A stretch of 64,000 nucleotides of DNA. Source: Symsagittifera roscoffensis. Its lineage: Eukaryota > Xenacoelomorpha > Acoela > Convolutidae. The position numbers were made by a program, and so were the translations under genes. Shown here piece after piece: positions 10,405 through 22,382 of this stretch (position 1 is its first letter; every line of letters begins with the position of its first letter). The notes beneath the pieces are model-generated. The model searched no databases. It was not told where the DNA came from and saw nothing but the letters and a program-made list of their open reading frames with translations. The stretch covers positions 79,030,512 to 79,094,511 of the forward strand of contig NC_087064.1 in assembly GCF_963678635.1 (NCBI RefSeq), in the 5' to 3' direction.

Positions 10405-10590
10405 ACCAATCAGAAAGAATTTTCCTTATTTGGATTGTAGTCGTGTCCAATCAGATTCTAGTTTCCTTTAATGGAATTCTTATAGAAAACTCGTGTCCAT
10501 TTGGAAACAAAGCTCCATTTTACACATTGTCGTTTTCAATCACAAAAATGTTCATTTTTGTTCAAGTTGTCGTATCCAATCAGACAATGA
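10405..10590 (-). promoter_or_regulatory. CCAAT-box cluster in the TIR
   Basis: On the plus strand 'ccaatcag' occurs near 10409, 10448 and 10576, with a related 'tcaatcac' near 10536; read from the minus strand these are CTGATTGG elements. They lie between ORF B and ORF C and could drive outward transcription of ORF C. The corresponding region of the right arm (17300-17510) has decayed versions. Confidence 0.45.
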
Positions 10591-10598
10591 TTTACCTT

Positions 10599-10757
10599 TT
10601 AAGGACTTAAGTCTTCCAAATAAGTAAAAATAGACACAAAAGCAATTGCAAAATTAAATGACCAAAAGTTGTTTGAACTAAAAATAAAAAATATTGCCGA
10701 TACAAGTAACAAAAGAAGGAAAATAAATAAAAGTAGCATCTCTGCAAGTCGTCTCAT
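10599..10757 (-). CDS. TIR-encoded ORF B: 52-aa hydrophobic peptide
   Basis: The small ORF starts MRRLAEMLLLFIFLLLLLVS and has a long hydrophobic stretch, so it is probably a membrane or secreted peptide. Its ATG overlaps the TGA of ORF A by one base (TGATG), a typical coupled-translation arrangement in compact genomes. The third TIR copy (21501-21626) preserves start, hydrophobicity and frame with a different sequence. The right arm of this element has a stop after ten codons. It is too short for standard ORF cut-offs. Function is unknown. Confidence 0.5.
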   Translation of the reverse strand: MRRLAEMLLLFIFLLLLLVSAIFFIFSSNNFWSFNFAIAFVSIFTYLEDLSP

Positions 10758-11343
10758 CAAGTTAATTGAATTTTTTGTATATAATCGATGAGAAACTGCT
10801 GATTTTTGAGTAGATAGTCAAGTTCTTCGATTTTGATGTAGATTTGAGATAATAACTCAAAGTTGATGAATTTTTCAAAGCAAATCTCTGGATATCTGAT
10901 TCCAAACTTGATCATGCAAGATTTTGAACTTTGAAAATCTTTAAAGAAATGGAGGAATAAAGAACTTTGCTGGGGAGTTTTGACAAATTTGGGTTTTGGA
11001 TATGGAATAAAAAGAGTCTTTGAAATATTATCGTATGACTTTTTTATTAACTTCAAATTTTCTAAAATAAATCAAATTTCTTTTCTAGTCAGGTGTAACT
11101 CAGCAGTAAGTTTATAACTTTGATACGCAATATGTGGATCAAAAATAAAATCTTTGATTGAGTAAGTTTCCCTAAAGAGACCTTTACTTAGTCGACGAAC
11201 TCTATTTTGGACAACATAAACGTCCAAAAATTGTGAAAAAAGTAAGAATCTACATCTATTTCATCAATAAGGAAATCACACGGAATATTTTATTTTTTCT
11301 TGTAGAGTAATTCGAGAAATTTCAAATGTTCTTTAATTGACAT
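10757..11343 (-). pseudogene. TIR-encoded ORF A, about 195 codons, broken
   Basis: An outward-reading minus-strand gene with an ATG at 11343. The last 99 codons (11056-10757) are open and end in the TGA that overlaps ORF B. Upstream the frame is interrupted by a TAA after about 17 codons, a frameshift near 11230 and a TGA near 11083. The pieces align with the other TIR copies (16715-17090 and 21035-21500), including a segment with the pattern RLSKGLFRETYS. No family was recognised; it is rich in Lys, Phe and Ile. ORFs A, B and C form an outward array on each arm. Confidence 0.5.
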
Positions 11344-11456
11344 TTTTCAAAAATGAATATTTTGGATCCAAAGTTATGTCTAGAAACTGCTTAGTTCCGA
11401 TTGGTTGAAAATTTTTCAGGAAAATTCTAGAAATTTTAAAGGAATGACGTACGCGA

Positions 11457-11569
11457 TGACGTCATTGCCATAAAAGGAATGTTGCGTGGGTGATGACGTC
11501 ACTTCTATTTAGAGAATGACGTCATTATCATAAAAGGATAATTGCGTAGGCGTCATTGATAGTATAAAA
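11457..11569 (+). promoter_or_regulatory. Promoter of PolB gene: three CRE sites and TATA
   Basis: The palindrome TGACGTCA (CRE/ATF-type site) occurs three times, at 11457-11464, 11494-11501 and 11517-11524, separated by short repeats of 'cataaaagga'. A TATA box (tataaaa) sits at 11563-11569. A CCAAT sequence near 11609 follows. The zinc-finger ATG is at 11752. The 5' part of the other plus-strand copy (7908 onward) begins just after the CRE sites but keeps the TATA sequence. Function is inferred from known motif classes. Confidence 0.6.
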
Positions 11570-11751
11570 ACACTTATTTTATTGGGTTAAATCATTCATT
11601 TTGTTTGCCAATCAGAAACAGTCAATTGAATTTTACTTCAAATTTTACATTTTGTTACTTCACGAAAAGAAAAAAGTAAGTATTTTCATTCAATTGGTAC
11701 TTTAAGTTTTTAAATTTGGAACATTTCAAAAATCCCAGTTAATTTTAGATA

Positions 11752-14700
11752 ATGCCTGCCCTTAAACAAAACGGAAAAGTGAAGTGTGAGGACTGTGGAA
11801 ATATGTATAATCGTCAAAACGCAGCTCGACATCGAAAGAGATGTGAAAAACAAAAGGCGCATAAGTGTCCAAACTGTCATTTTTATGCAAAGAGGAGATG
11901 GGTTATCATGTTGCGGAGAAGCATGCTGAACCAAGTTCGAAGCAGTCGACGGTTTGTCCTTCTTGCGAACAAGAGTTCCCAAGTTACTACTCTCTCCAAC
12001 AACATCGCAGAAAGGAACATGGAGCAACACAACGGAAACCCAGTGATACTGTAGCGGACTTGAACAAGATTGTGGAAGAAGAAGGGGAAAATGGTGAAAA
12101 CCTAAAGGAGGAATTTAGTGCTTGTCAACAATTTCTGGTGGATACGGAGATGGAAAACGGGAGACATAAGGTATTTAACTTCCAAATGTCCAAGTTAGAT
12201 ACTAAACTAATTAACGAGAAACTTGAAGAAGTCTTCAACAAGCTCGATTCTGCAGCCAAAATCAACATTTCTCTGTGTTTTTTTCTTCGAAATATTGAGA
12301 CTGGAGAATATCGATATTTCTACGCCCATGAAAACAATACTCTGTTTGAAAAATCCCACTTACTTTGTACGAAAGCGGATTTGATAACAATCCAAGGAAA
12401 AGTAGAAAAATTTGATATTGTGGAGCAATGTACCCAAGAACGCCAAAACACAAAATGGAGATTCAAGTAAATTACTAACGTCACAATTCTTGCTGCTTTG
12501 CTGAAAAACATCCCAATGGGTTGTCCGGACTCTGTCTTACCCGAACCTCTACTGAAAAACCATTCTGTTAACTGTCTTTTATCTAACAAAGACAAGGAAC
12601 CTTACAAAGATAATTTGTGTATTTTCCGCGCATTGGCAATGTACATGAACGGACACAAAGATCTCGACTCTCACACTTCCAAATACTTTACAGATTTAAT
12701 ATCTTAGTCTGGTTATGATCCTAAAAATTTTCGTTGAGTTTCTGTAGAAGACTTACCTGTTGTCGAGGAAATTGTGCAAAGAAACATTTTTATATACAAT
12801 TTTTTAACGATTTAGATATCCAAGAAGGAGGATTGGTAGGAGAACTAGCTCGAAGAAGTATCGAAAGATTCGATAAAACAGTTAAGCTACTGAGATTTAA
12901 CTATCATATCATTCATACAAATGATATAGATAGTTTCTTCAAGTGCTTTCGATGCCCTAGCTGTGACACTTTTTTCCACAAATCAGACCACTTCAATAAG
13001 CATCTCCTGAGATGTAAGGACCGAGTGAGACATATTTACCCAAAGAACGTGTATGAACTTCGCGAAACCTTGTTTGAAAAGCTAGAAGGATTCAATTTTC
13101 CAGTTTCTGAAGATAACAAGCTCTTCAATAATCTAGCAATTTTGAATAGATTTGTGTTCCTACAGAGAAATTAAAAGAAACACAAACTACAACCTGGATT
13201 GGAAAACATGTCCCCGTTTCAGTCTCTATATCATCGAAACTGGTTGATGATCACATCTTCTTGTACAACAAGGATCCACAGAACTTGATTATTGATTTTG
13301 TAAGCAACCTCGAACTAATAGCTGAAAAAAGTAAGTTGGAGATGAGAACAAAATTTCAATTTATTGAAAGAGCAGTCATTGAAAGAACGAAAAAGATCTT
13401 TGTTCAGCTGAAGGAATGTAGTAAAAAATTTTCAAGTAATAAATTCGAGTATGAAGACGAATGCATTGAAGATTCGGAAGAAGCAGATATGTCAACACAA
13501 TTCTTGCGAATTCAGAAAAATCAACTCATCGATTTGAAACAACATCTGGAGAGATATATGAACACTTTACCTGTTTTTGGATTTAACAGCGGTAGATATG
13601 ATTTGAATTTGATCAAGTCATACTTAATTCCTTATTTAATTCGCGATAAAGAACAAGAAACATCCGTAATCAAAAAATCAAATGACTTTATATCTTTCAA
13701 GTTTGGAGATGTGCAATATCTCGACATAATGAAGTTTCTGGGAGGGGCAACTACTTTCGATTCCTATCTCAAAGCCTATAAAGCTAGCGAAACGAAAGGA
13801 TTCTTTCCCTATGAGTGGTTTGATAACCCAGACAAACTTAACTTTCCTAAATTACCACCGTATGAAGACTTTTTCAGTAAACTTAGAAACAACAATCCTC
13901 TAGACAAAGACTTCCTTGATTATGAAAAGCTTAGAAAGAGTGGGCTTGACGAAGAACAGGCCCTGAAAAAGCTTCAAATCAAAACTGTTCCTCCATCTGG
14001 TTTCAATAATTACAATTACTTACAAGAGACTTGGAAGAAAAACGGAATGACAGTGTTCAAAGACTTTTTGAAATGGTACAACAACAAGGATGTAGTTCCA
14101 GCCCTGGAAGCAATGCAAAATATGATTCAGTTTTATTATAACAAGGGGATAGATATGTTGAAACTTGGATGCACACTTCCAAATCTAGCAAACATATGTC
14201 TTTACAAATCTACAAATTACAAATTTTATCCGTTTTGCGAAAGTGATAAAGATTTGTGTAACAAAGATAGAGAGGACATGACTGATGGAACTTCCATTGT
14301 TTTCATTCGAAAAGCTGTAGTTGATGAGACATACATCAGAAGTTCATGAAATGTTTGTAAATCAATCGTTGAAATTGATGCAAGCCAGCGTTACCCTTTC
14401 TCAATGTGTCAAGATATGCCAACAGGACTGTACACGAGATGGAAGTTTGACACTGATATGCAGAAATTCAAGGCTAGACATAATCGAACTTGCTACTTTG
14501 AAAAAATGGTCATGTCTTTCTATCAGAAAAACAAGACCAGCATGTAAAAGTGAGAGCTTTTTCACACCTGGAAAACAGAAAAAAATCGGCTGTTTTAATG
14601 TGGACGGTTATTGTGATCTTTGTAAGTCAGTGTTTGAAGCAATGGGATGCTTCTACCACTTCTGTTCCTGTCAAGAAGCTCGTCCCTCCTTAACAGAGCA

Positions 14701-16102
14701 GGATATTGAGCGAGGAAACAAGAAGAGAGAGATGGATGATATGCGACGAGTATACTTTAAAGAGGAAGGATAAAATTGGAAGAAATGTGGGAGTGTGACT
14801 GGTGGAAAAGTTTCAAAACTGATGACAAGATCAAAAATAACGTCAGAACCCACTTTCCCTATAAGAGACCTCTGTCTACAGACTCCCTTCTTGCAAAAAC
14901 AAAAAATGGATCTCTTTTTGGCTACGTTCAGTGCGACTTAGTTGTTCCAGATAAGCTAAAATCAAAATTTGCCAATTTTCCTCCAATTTTCAAAAACACT
15001 GAGGTTGGAAGAAATGATATTAGAGACTACATGAAAAACTACGCAATCGAGAACGAAATGTTAAAGCATCCTCAGAGAATGCTGATATCTAGTTTCAAAC
15101 TGTAAAATGGAACAGTTATAACTCCTCTGTTCAACTTTAAATGGAACTTGGATTGCAGTGCACCAAAATGTACCGTTTTGTTCAAGATTCTTCTCGGAAA
15201 TGTTTTAGTATTTTCGTTCAGTCAGTGGTTGATGCTAGAAGAGAAGAAGATGAAAACCCTTTGTCAGGAGTTGTAGCAGAAACGATGAAACTTTTGGGTA
15301 ATTCTTCGTATGGATATCAGATCATGGATAGATCCAGGCATACAATCACAAAATATCTGAACGATGAAAAAACTCACAAGTTAATCATGAACCATTGTTC
15401 AAAAGATTGAATATAGTTGAAAAAGACTTGTATGAGGTGCAGTTGTTGAAATCAACCATTGAACATAGAGAACCCATCATCGTTGGATTTTTCATACTGT
15501 AGTATGCGAAACTGAGAATGTTGGAACTCTACTATAACTTCTTTGACAAATTCTGTGATGTAAACAAATTTGAAGAGTTAAAGATGAACACAGACTCGTT
15601 TTACTTGACACTTGCCGAAGAAAAATTATACGACTGTATCGAACCAGATAGGAGAGCTGCTTGAGAAAAAATGAGGGAAAATGACTGCAGAGACTCTTTC
15701 AAGGCGGATGCAAAATCTAATTTCTTCCTTCGAACGTTTTGCAGTACGCTTAAAAAGCATGATAAGCGGGAGCTGTGACTTTTTAAAGAAGAATTTAGAT
15801 GTACAGAAATGCTATGTTTGTGTAGCAAGACATATTGCTGCTATGATAACAAGTCAGATAAGTTCAAATTTAGCAGTGAAGGATTAAACAAGCGAGTTCT
15901 CGAAGATTCTGGAGACGATCCCATGTCAAAATACAGGAGAGTGCTCGATGAAGCAATTAATCTTGAATCTACTAACAGAGGATTCAGAACTATAAATCAT
16001 ATGGTGTCAACATTTGAACAGACAAAAAAAGGACTAAGCTATTTTTATCCAAAAAGACAAGTAAAAGATGCTGGAATTCATACAAAACCATTAAAGTTAT
16101 AA
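11752..16102 (+). pseudogene. C2H2 zinc-finger / family-B DNA polymerase, multiply frame-broken
   Basis: Pieces in different frames align along one long gene. First come zinc fingers (11752-12060) with a frameshift near 11890, then a middle domain (12060-13170) with several breaks. An intact stretch at 13261-14349 carries Exo II (FNSGRYDLN, near 13580-13606) and Exo III (YNNKD, near 14077). Palm motif A (DASQRYPF, 14377-14400) is followed by a stop near 14544. Motif B (NSSYGYQ, near 15299-15319) lies in another piece. Motif C, near 15585-15600, reads MNTDSFY where the usual Asp-Thr-Asp has Asn at the first position. A stop follows near 15661, and a Cys-containing C-terminal region ends at 16102. 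The exonuclease and palm order fits protein-primed PolB of Polinton-like elements. It is non-functional as it stands. Confidence 0.8.
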
Positions 16103-16714
16103 GAACTGATCGGTTCTAGTAAATTTGTTCATGATGTCGAATTATATTGGTTTCTGATATAAAAATGTAAAATTTTGCGGTAAACTTGTAATACAATGCA
16201 GTGATTTATATAATTTTTTGTAATTTAATTTTTTTTCTTTCAAAATACTCGATTTTTTTCGTTGTCTCTGTAGGTTTCAGCATTGTTTCAATTAGATGGA
16301 AAGTAAGATCATCTAATAATCTAGGTCAAATAATAGCTAATCTTATCGTGTTTTGAACTTTTTCGAAAAAATTTTAAATTTTTTTGATAAAATTCCAAGT
16401 TTTTGCACAAAAACTCTTACCATTGACTTACCATGCACCAAAAAACTAAATACATAACCTTAATTCTACAATCTACATGTAATTAACAATTAATTGTTCC
16501 CAATTAGATAACACGCGCCAAAAATTTTGCGAAAAAAAATTAATATTTCCAGACAAAAACCAAAAAAAAAAACAGTTTCTTAACATTATCTTACCATCAC
16601 ACAAACCATAAAACCTTACCATCGGTATTCCCTATCTTAATACATTGTAGACTCTACACCCAATTTTAATACATAGCATGGCAGACCGGAAATCTATAAC
16701 GTATCTTAATTTTT
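16103..16714. other. AT-rich spacer between PolB gene and right TIR
   Basis: No ORF or clear structure is seen. It shares 'tattccctatcttaatacat' (near 16627) with both units of the 8605-9500 tandem repeat, so that tandem probably derives from or was copied into such elements. Poly(A)- and poly(T)-rich runs are frequent. Confidence 0.5.
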
Positions 16715-18100
16715 TGGACGTTTATGATGTACAAAACGGAGTTATCCGACTAAGTTAAGGTCTCTTTACAGAAACTAACTCCACCACCAAATAATTTAAT
16801 AATGACCCAAATATTGAGTATTAAAGCTTTAAACTTAGAACTGAATTTCATCTGTCGAAGAAAAAAAAATTTTTTCTCGAAAATTTGAAAATGATCAAAA
16901 GTCGTTTGATAATATTTCAAAGACTCCTTTTATCTCCAGTCCGATTCCCGAATTGGTCAAAATCTTGCATGATATGGTGTGGAACATGGTTCCTAAAGAC
17001 GTTCCTTGAAAAAATCATCAAATCTGAGCTATCTTCTCAAACTTACAACAAAACCAAAAAAAAATTGAATATCTAATCAAAAATCGGCAATTTTTCATTA
17101 ATTATAGACAAAAAAACTCAACTGAAATGATGAGAAAACTTGCACAGTTGCTACTTGTTTAAATTATTTTCATTGTGTTACTTGTATTGGCGATATTTTC
17201 TAACTTACAGCAAACAACTTGTGGTCAATGATTTTTGCGATTTCCTTTATGTATATTTTTTATTTATTTGGAAGATTTAAGTCCTTAAAATGTGAACTGT
17301 TTTCTAATTGGATACGACAACCAGATTAAAACTGAACATTTTTTTCTCATTAGAAACAAAAAATTTTAAAATTAACCTAAGTAGAACTTCATTTCTGATT
17401 GTTTATGACTTTGAAATTTTTTTTTCCGGAGAGCAAGTTGAAATCTGATTAGACACGAGTACAGAAGAAATGAGGAAAATCAGTTCAGATTGGTTAAACC
17501 CACATATTTAAGCTGAAGATAGCCTTCATTCTTAATTTCAGTTCCAAATTAACCACGATCAACTACGTCCTCTTTCAGCTCTAAATCAGTCAGCTTTCTT
17601 GTCTTTGTTCTGTATCGTTCTTCAGATTTTATAATTTTTCTGTATCTTTCTTTAATTTCTCAGTGCAAAACAGCAATTTTTTTTATCGGTAGGTTTTTCA
17701 CCTGATCGAGTACAAATCCAAGTGCGAGAAACAATCTCTGGAGTAATTTTGGGGCGAGTTGACATGGTTGACGCGAAATGATTTCATCGAACAAGATTTG
17801 ATTCAAATACCCATCGTAGAGAACTAGCTTCGATCAATGCAAATGATGGCAAAGGTGTCTGAGCATGTGAGAATGAACTACCCCGAGATTCCTGACTATA
17901 AATTTCCATTCAACGACTTCCGCTTTCATTGGGAGGAGGAGATTGGATCAGCCAAAAACCCAGACGCAATAGAAGAAGATGAGGGGTTACCTAAAACAAT
18001 GCCTCAAAACCCCCACCACAACAATCAGACCATCTTTCGCCAGCTCTGCGTTCTATAGAGAACTTACTGAACACTTCTACTGCATGACAGCTCTTTTTTA
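16715..18100. repeat. Right inverted terminal repeat of PolB element
   Basis: Reverse complement of 9721-11235 with numerous substitutions and indels. It begins at 'ggacgtttatgatgt' and ends around 'atgacagctctttttt'. It contains remnants of ORF A (about 16715-17127), ORF B (ATG at 17130, stop at 17160) and the C-terminal half of ORF C (17837-18058), all reading outward on the plus strand. Confidence 0.85.
17837..18058 (+). pseudogene. TIR-encoded ORF C, right-arm C-terminal part
   Basis: An open frame of 73 codons matches the left-arm ORF C, with MNYPEIPD corresponding to MNYPKFPD. It reads through the position that is a stop in the left arm (HWEEE here). The upstream part (17700-17836), encoding VQIQVRET, is in a shifted frame and contains stops, so the gene is broken. 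Confidence 0.55.
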
Positions 18101-18370
18101 AATATTTTTTAAAATTTTTCTTGTATTTATGAGAATAGATGAGTAGTTAAGGGTAAAAGCAGTTCACCAGATAAAACTTTCCATCGTCAGCTGGCCTAGT
18201 ATTAGCAACAGACTGAACGAAACTGTTGAATACTTTACGCTGTAAGTATTGTACAAATCAATAACTCATTGTACTCTGAAGTCCAAGATCCAAGTAAAAT
18301 TTGAAAAGCGGTTTAAAAAGTGTGCCGCTGATTGATTTGAAGCCCGCTATCAACATCTGCTGAGGTTGTT

Positions 18371-20690
18371 TTAACAAAATGTTTTTTCCGTATATGTCTT
18401 AATTGATTCCTCAATATCGTTTCTTGGGACATCTATGTTTTTGAAAATAGGTGAGAAAATGGTAAACTTCGCTTTTAGTATGTCTGTTGCATTAAAATCG
18501 CATTGCACGTAGCCGAAAATTGTTTCTTTTGTAATGTTTTGCAGAATTGAAAAGAAAGAAAGAGATCTTTTGAAGGGAAAATTAGATCTAACGTGAGTTT
18601 TTACGTCCACTCTGTTTTTGAACTGCACTACATCGACTACACTACCACACTTCTTCTATCGAGTATGCTTTTTTCACGAAAGCAAACTGTTTTTAGTTCC
18701 TCGCTTGATTTTATCATCAGTAAGACTAGTTCAAGCTTCTTGACAGGAAAAAAGGAAAAAACAACCCATTGCTTCGAAACCAGTTTTACAGTGGTTGCAA
18801 TAAAATACAAGATCGTATTTTCAAACGTACGTTTTCGATTATGCCTTGCTTCGAAGTTTTGTGTTCCCTCATTGTAGTCCCATCTTGTATATAAGCCTGT
18901 GAACATAACCTGTCACATCGAATGAGGATCGAAATGACTGGCATCAATCCTAACGATTGATTTACACAAACAGTTTGCTGTCTTTGCAGCTGAAGGTTCA
19001 ATTTTTTTTTCGTTGATTAGGTTGAGGATGAGATACGATTCAATGGAATTTAGATCATACCGACCACTGTTGAAACCAGATACTTGTTGAGTATCGGTGT
19101 ATCTCTCAAGATGTTGCATTAAACCAATCAATTGGTTTTTTGAATGCTGAAAAATCAGTATTTTTTTCTCTTGCTTCTGTTTTATTGAAACTGCCTCGCT
19201 CGTTGAGGACGCTGAAAACTATGTTAAGTCAATTTTTGATGTAAGTTTCTAGTTCCAGAAACTTTGATCGCATCTAGGTTGTATTCTTTTTAGCCAACAA
19301 TTCCAAGTTTGTCGTCAATTAAAACTGAAGAATCCGACACAAAATTGGGTTCATGCTTCCCAATCCAGATTAATTGTCAGGCAAGTTTTAACTCTTCACT
19401 CGGTACGCAAATTGATTCGCAGTTAAAAATGGCGACATTCTATAATAAAATTTATTCATTGAAATACTCAAGATTGAAGCTATCCACCTATTTAAATAAT
19501 GTATCTCTTAAATATAACGTTTTTGGGGTAAACATGTTTGAATCAATTTTTGCAACAAAGCAGATCAAGTGGTCTGCTTTGTGGAAAAATGTATTGCAAG
19601 TTGGACATCGGAAGCATTCGAAGAACTTGTTGGTATTATTGAGGTATATCCTAGATAAAGATGTTATTCTCTGCTACATCTTCAACTATCAGTAATTTAT
19701 TCCTCAAAAATACACGAAATTATTTTGGATCATAAATAAAAGTTTCCAGAAAACCATTGAAGATCATGGGATTAGTTGTTCTGTACAAAATCCGTTCAGC
19801 GCTCGAAGCAAACCCAACTTGGCCTTGTATGGTTCTTTTGTGTGTTCATGCAAAAAAAACCGTTTGGCTGGCGATTTTATAGAAGTGGTTCCGGAATCAA
19901 TGAATCTGGACATCCCGAGGGTATCTTTTTGAGTCAGGTGGCAAAGATGTTCTTATTAGTTATCAATTTAAATCGCCATTTTATCTTTTGTCTCTCTTGT
20001 GAACAAATTTCAATGATATCTTGCTGATCGATTTGTTCTGTATAACTTTCAACTCTGCTTTAGTGCAAAGCAAATAGGATTCATCGGAGGGTGTTTTATT
20101 TTTAAGAGCGTAATTATAACGAATTTCATCTGTTTCTATTTACAAAAATACAAATTTTTTTGAATTATTGATTTTTGCTGCGCAATCAAGTTTTTCAAAA
20201 ATTTTGATCCAGTTTCTCATTAACTAGATTGATATCGAGTAGCAAAATAAGAAAATTAAGTACCTTTTGGCGTCCATTTTCCATCTCATGAATTGTCCCG
20301 TTTAGAATTGTTGACAGGCATTCAACTCATCTCGTAGCTGTTCACCATCCTCCTCGTTTTCCAACGTTCAATTCAAATCAGCAACAGAATCACTCGTTTT
20401 CTTTGCTTTCATCCCTTGATCTTCCTAGCAATGTTGTTGAAATGATTAAAAGCTTGGAATTTTTTTCTCACACGATACGCATTTAGTTGGCTTTCGCGTA
20501 GCCTTAAACTCTTTTTTGCTGGTTTGAAATTTCTTTTTCTGCGGGTGGATAGAACAAAAGTTTCATTCTAGGCAAGAAATAACTCCTCGCACACAATTCA
20601 TGCGATATCGAGCTGCATTGGCTCTCCTGTATTCTTTACCACAGTCCTGACATTTCACTTTCTCATTCCTGTTGAGTGCCGTTATCGGAA
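18371..20690 (-). pseudogene. Zinc-finger/PolB gene remnant of second copy
   Basis: Minus-strand pieces match the broken gene at 11752-15060. They include a zinc-finger start (near 20690-20560), an Exo II region with FNSGRYDLN (near 19070), a motif A region with RIDAS and GLYTRW (18880-18960), and a block downstream of the palm (18371-18628). Compared with copy 1 about 690 bp between Exo II and motif A are deleted. Many frameshifts and stops are present. Confidence 0.72.
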
Positions 20691-21034
20691 AAAAGGGAGA
20701 GATTTAGCATGTACCAAAATTAAACCAAAGTACACGGTACTTACAAAATTGCGAGTTTTGAAAAGTCCCAAAACAATTATAGAATATTCATACTTACTTT
20801 GGATGGTTGTGAATAATTGAAAAATATTTACAAAGTAAAAAGCGATTGCTTTTAACGAAAAAAAACAAGAATGTAATAATTTTTATTTGTTTTTGCTTAA
20901 GAAAAATCAACCAATCAGAATCGAGCATTTTCTAAAACTGATTCCCTTACTATTCTATGAAATTTCTCATCATGGTTTGAAAAATGTTTATCAAAAAAAT
21001 AAAGTTTTGATGATATAGATGTTGATTTTAAACT

Positions 21035-22382
21035 TTGTGGACGTTTATAATGAAAAAAGTAGAGTTAACCGACTAAGTAAAAATCTCTTTAGAGAAACTT
21101 ACTCAATCAAACAGTTACTTTTCATCCAAATGTTGAGTATCAAATCTTTGAACTTACGAGTGAAAAACATCTGATAAGGAAAAAACTGTTTGTTTTCGAA
21201 AATTTGAAATGAGTCAAAAAGTCTTATGATAATATACCAAACACTCCCTTTATCCCCTAACCGATACCCAAAACTATCAAAACTCCCCAGCAATTTTCTT
21301 TGTTCCTTCATTTATTTAACGGTTTTCAAAGTTCAAAATCCTGCAATGTCCGGTTTGGAATAAGGTTTCCAGAGATGTGTTTGAGAAATTCATCAACTTC
21401 GAGCTATCCCCACAACTTTACAACAAAAACAAAAACTTGACAATCTTCTCAAAAAACAGCATTTTTTCGTTGATTATATACTAAAAATACAATTGACTTG
21501 ATGAGAAAACTTGCAGAGATAGTACTTGTTATAATTATCTTTCTTGTGTCACTTACTTCGGCGTTATTTCTTGTTTATAGACAAAACAACCTGTGGTTAT
21601 TGATTTTTGCGTATTCCATTATGTAGGTTTTTACTTATTTGGAGATTAAAGTCTTAAAACGTGAACTTATTTCTGATTGGATACGAAAACCAGAACAAAA
21701 GTGAACATTTTTTGCTGATTAGAAACGACACATTGTAAGACTACAGTAAATGAAATTTTATTCCTGATTAGTTACAAATTTTAATCAGAAAATTTTCCGA
21801 AAGGAATCTGAAATTTGTTTCGACGCGGCTACAGAACGAATAAGTAAAGTCTAATTGATTGAATAAACCCACATATGTGAGTTGAAGATAACCATCACTC
21901 TTATAAAAAAATGATTTTTTTTATTTTAACTACCTACAACTACATCCTCTCTCAGCTCTAAATCAGTCATATTTCTTATCTCTATTCTGCATCTCTATTA
22001 AAAATCATTTTATCACTCAAGAGAATTTTCTCAGTGCGAAGCAGCAACCTGATGTATTCAGTAGACATTTGCTTGACCTAGTACAAATCCAAGTGCGAGA
22101 AACAGTTTCTAGAGCATTTTCGGTACAAACGGACATCCTAATCCAAGTTTTGCTCATGGTCGAAGTCATGCAATCGGACTTAAACAAATAGCATATGATG
22201 CAATAGCCCATCACAGAGAACCAACTTCGATCAATGCAAATGATGGGTTAAAGGTTTGAGCATTAGATTCCTGACTCTAGATATGTGACTCAACCAGTCA
22301 TTGACTTCCTCTTTTCTTGGGAGAAGGAGATGGGGTCAGCCGAAAAACCCAACGCAATAGTTGCAATATAGGGGTTCTTTTT
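21035..22382. repeat. TIR arm of the second PolB copy
   Basis: Same orientation as the right arm of the first element (16715-18100). It starts with 'ggacgtttataatg' and keeps the blocks for ORFs A, B and C. Similarity ends at 'aggggtt' (22376-22382), about 90 bp short of the outer end. It is useful as a third sequence for judging which TIR ORFs were under selection. Confidence 0.78.
21501..21626 (+). CDS. TIR-encoded ORF B homologue, 41 aa
   Basis: Starts MRKLAEIVLVIIIFLVSLTS and ends at TAG. The hydrophobic character and the 'ttgatgag' start context match ORF B at 10757-10599, and the substitutions are mostly between hydrophobic residues. It is 11 codons shorter than the left-arm copy because of the TAG. 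It may no longer be expressed, since the surrounding element is degraded. Confidence 0.4.
   Translation: MRKLAEIVLVIIIFLVSLTSALFLVYRQNNLWLLIFAYSIM

Larger units (their letters stand above)
9721..11235. repeat. Left inverted terminal repeat of PolB element
   Basis: Aligns as reverse complement with 16715-18100 and with 21035-22382. Landmarks shared in order are the outer 'agagctgtc' end, the ORF C coding region, CCAAT-box cluster, ORF B, ORF A, and the inner 'ggacgttta' block. The arms are clearly diverged with many indels, unlike the near-identical TIRs of active elements. A 60-bp direct repeat ('aagttgacggt' at 10271 and 10331) lies in this arm. Confidence 0.85.
9721..18100 (+). mobile_element. 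PolB-encoding DNA element with long inverted terminal repeats
   Basis: Inverted repeats at 9721-11235 and 16715-18100 bracket one long, broken gene for a zinc-finger/DNA polymerase B protein. Termini near 'aaaagagctgtc' (9731) and its inverse (about 18085-18096) align. Family-B polymerases with long TIRs are typical of Polintons/Mavericks, adintovirus-like elements and protein-primed linear plasmids. This element is only about 8.4 kb, and no integrase, packaging ATPase, protease or capsid ORF is seen between the TIRs. The exact ends and target-site duplication could not be fixed. All coding sequence is decayed, so this is a fossil copy. Membership in Polintons is an inference from the polymerase motifs. 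Confidence 0.72.
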
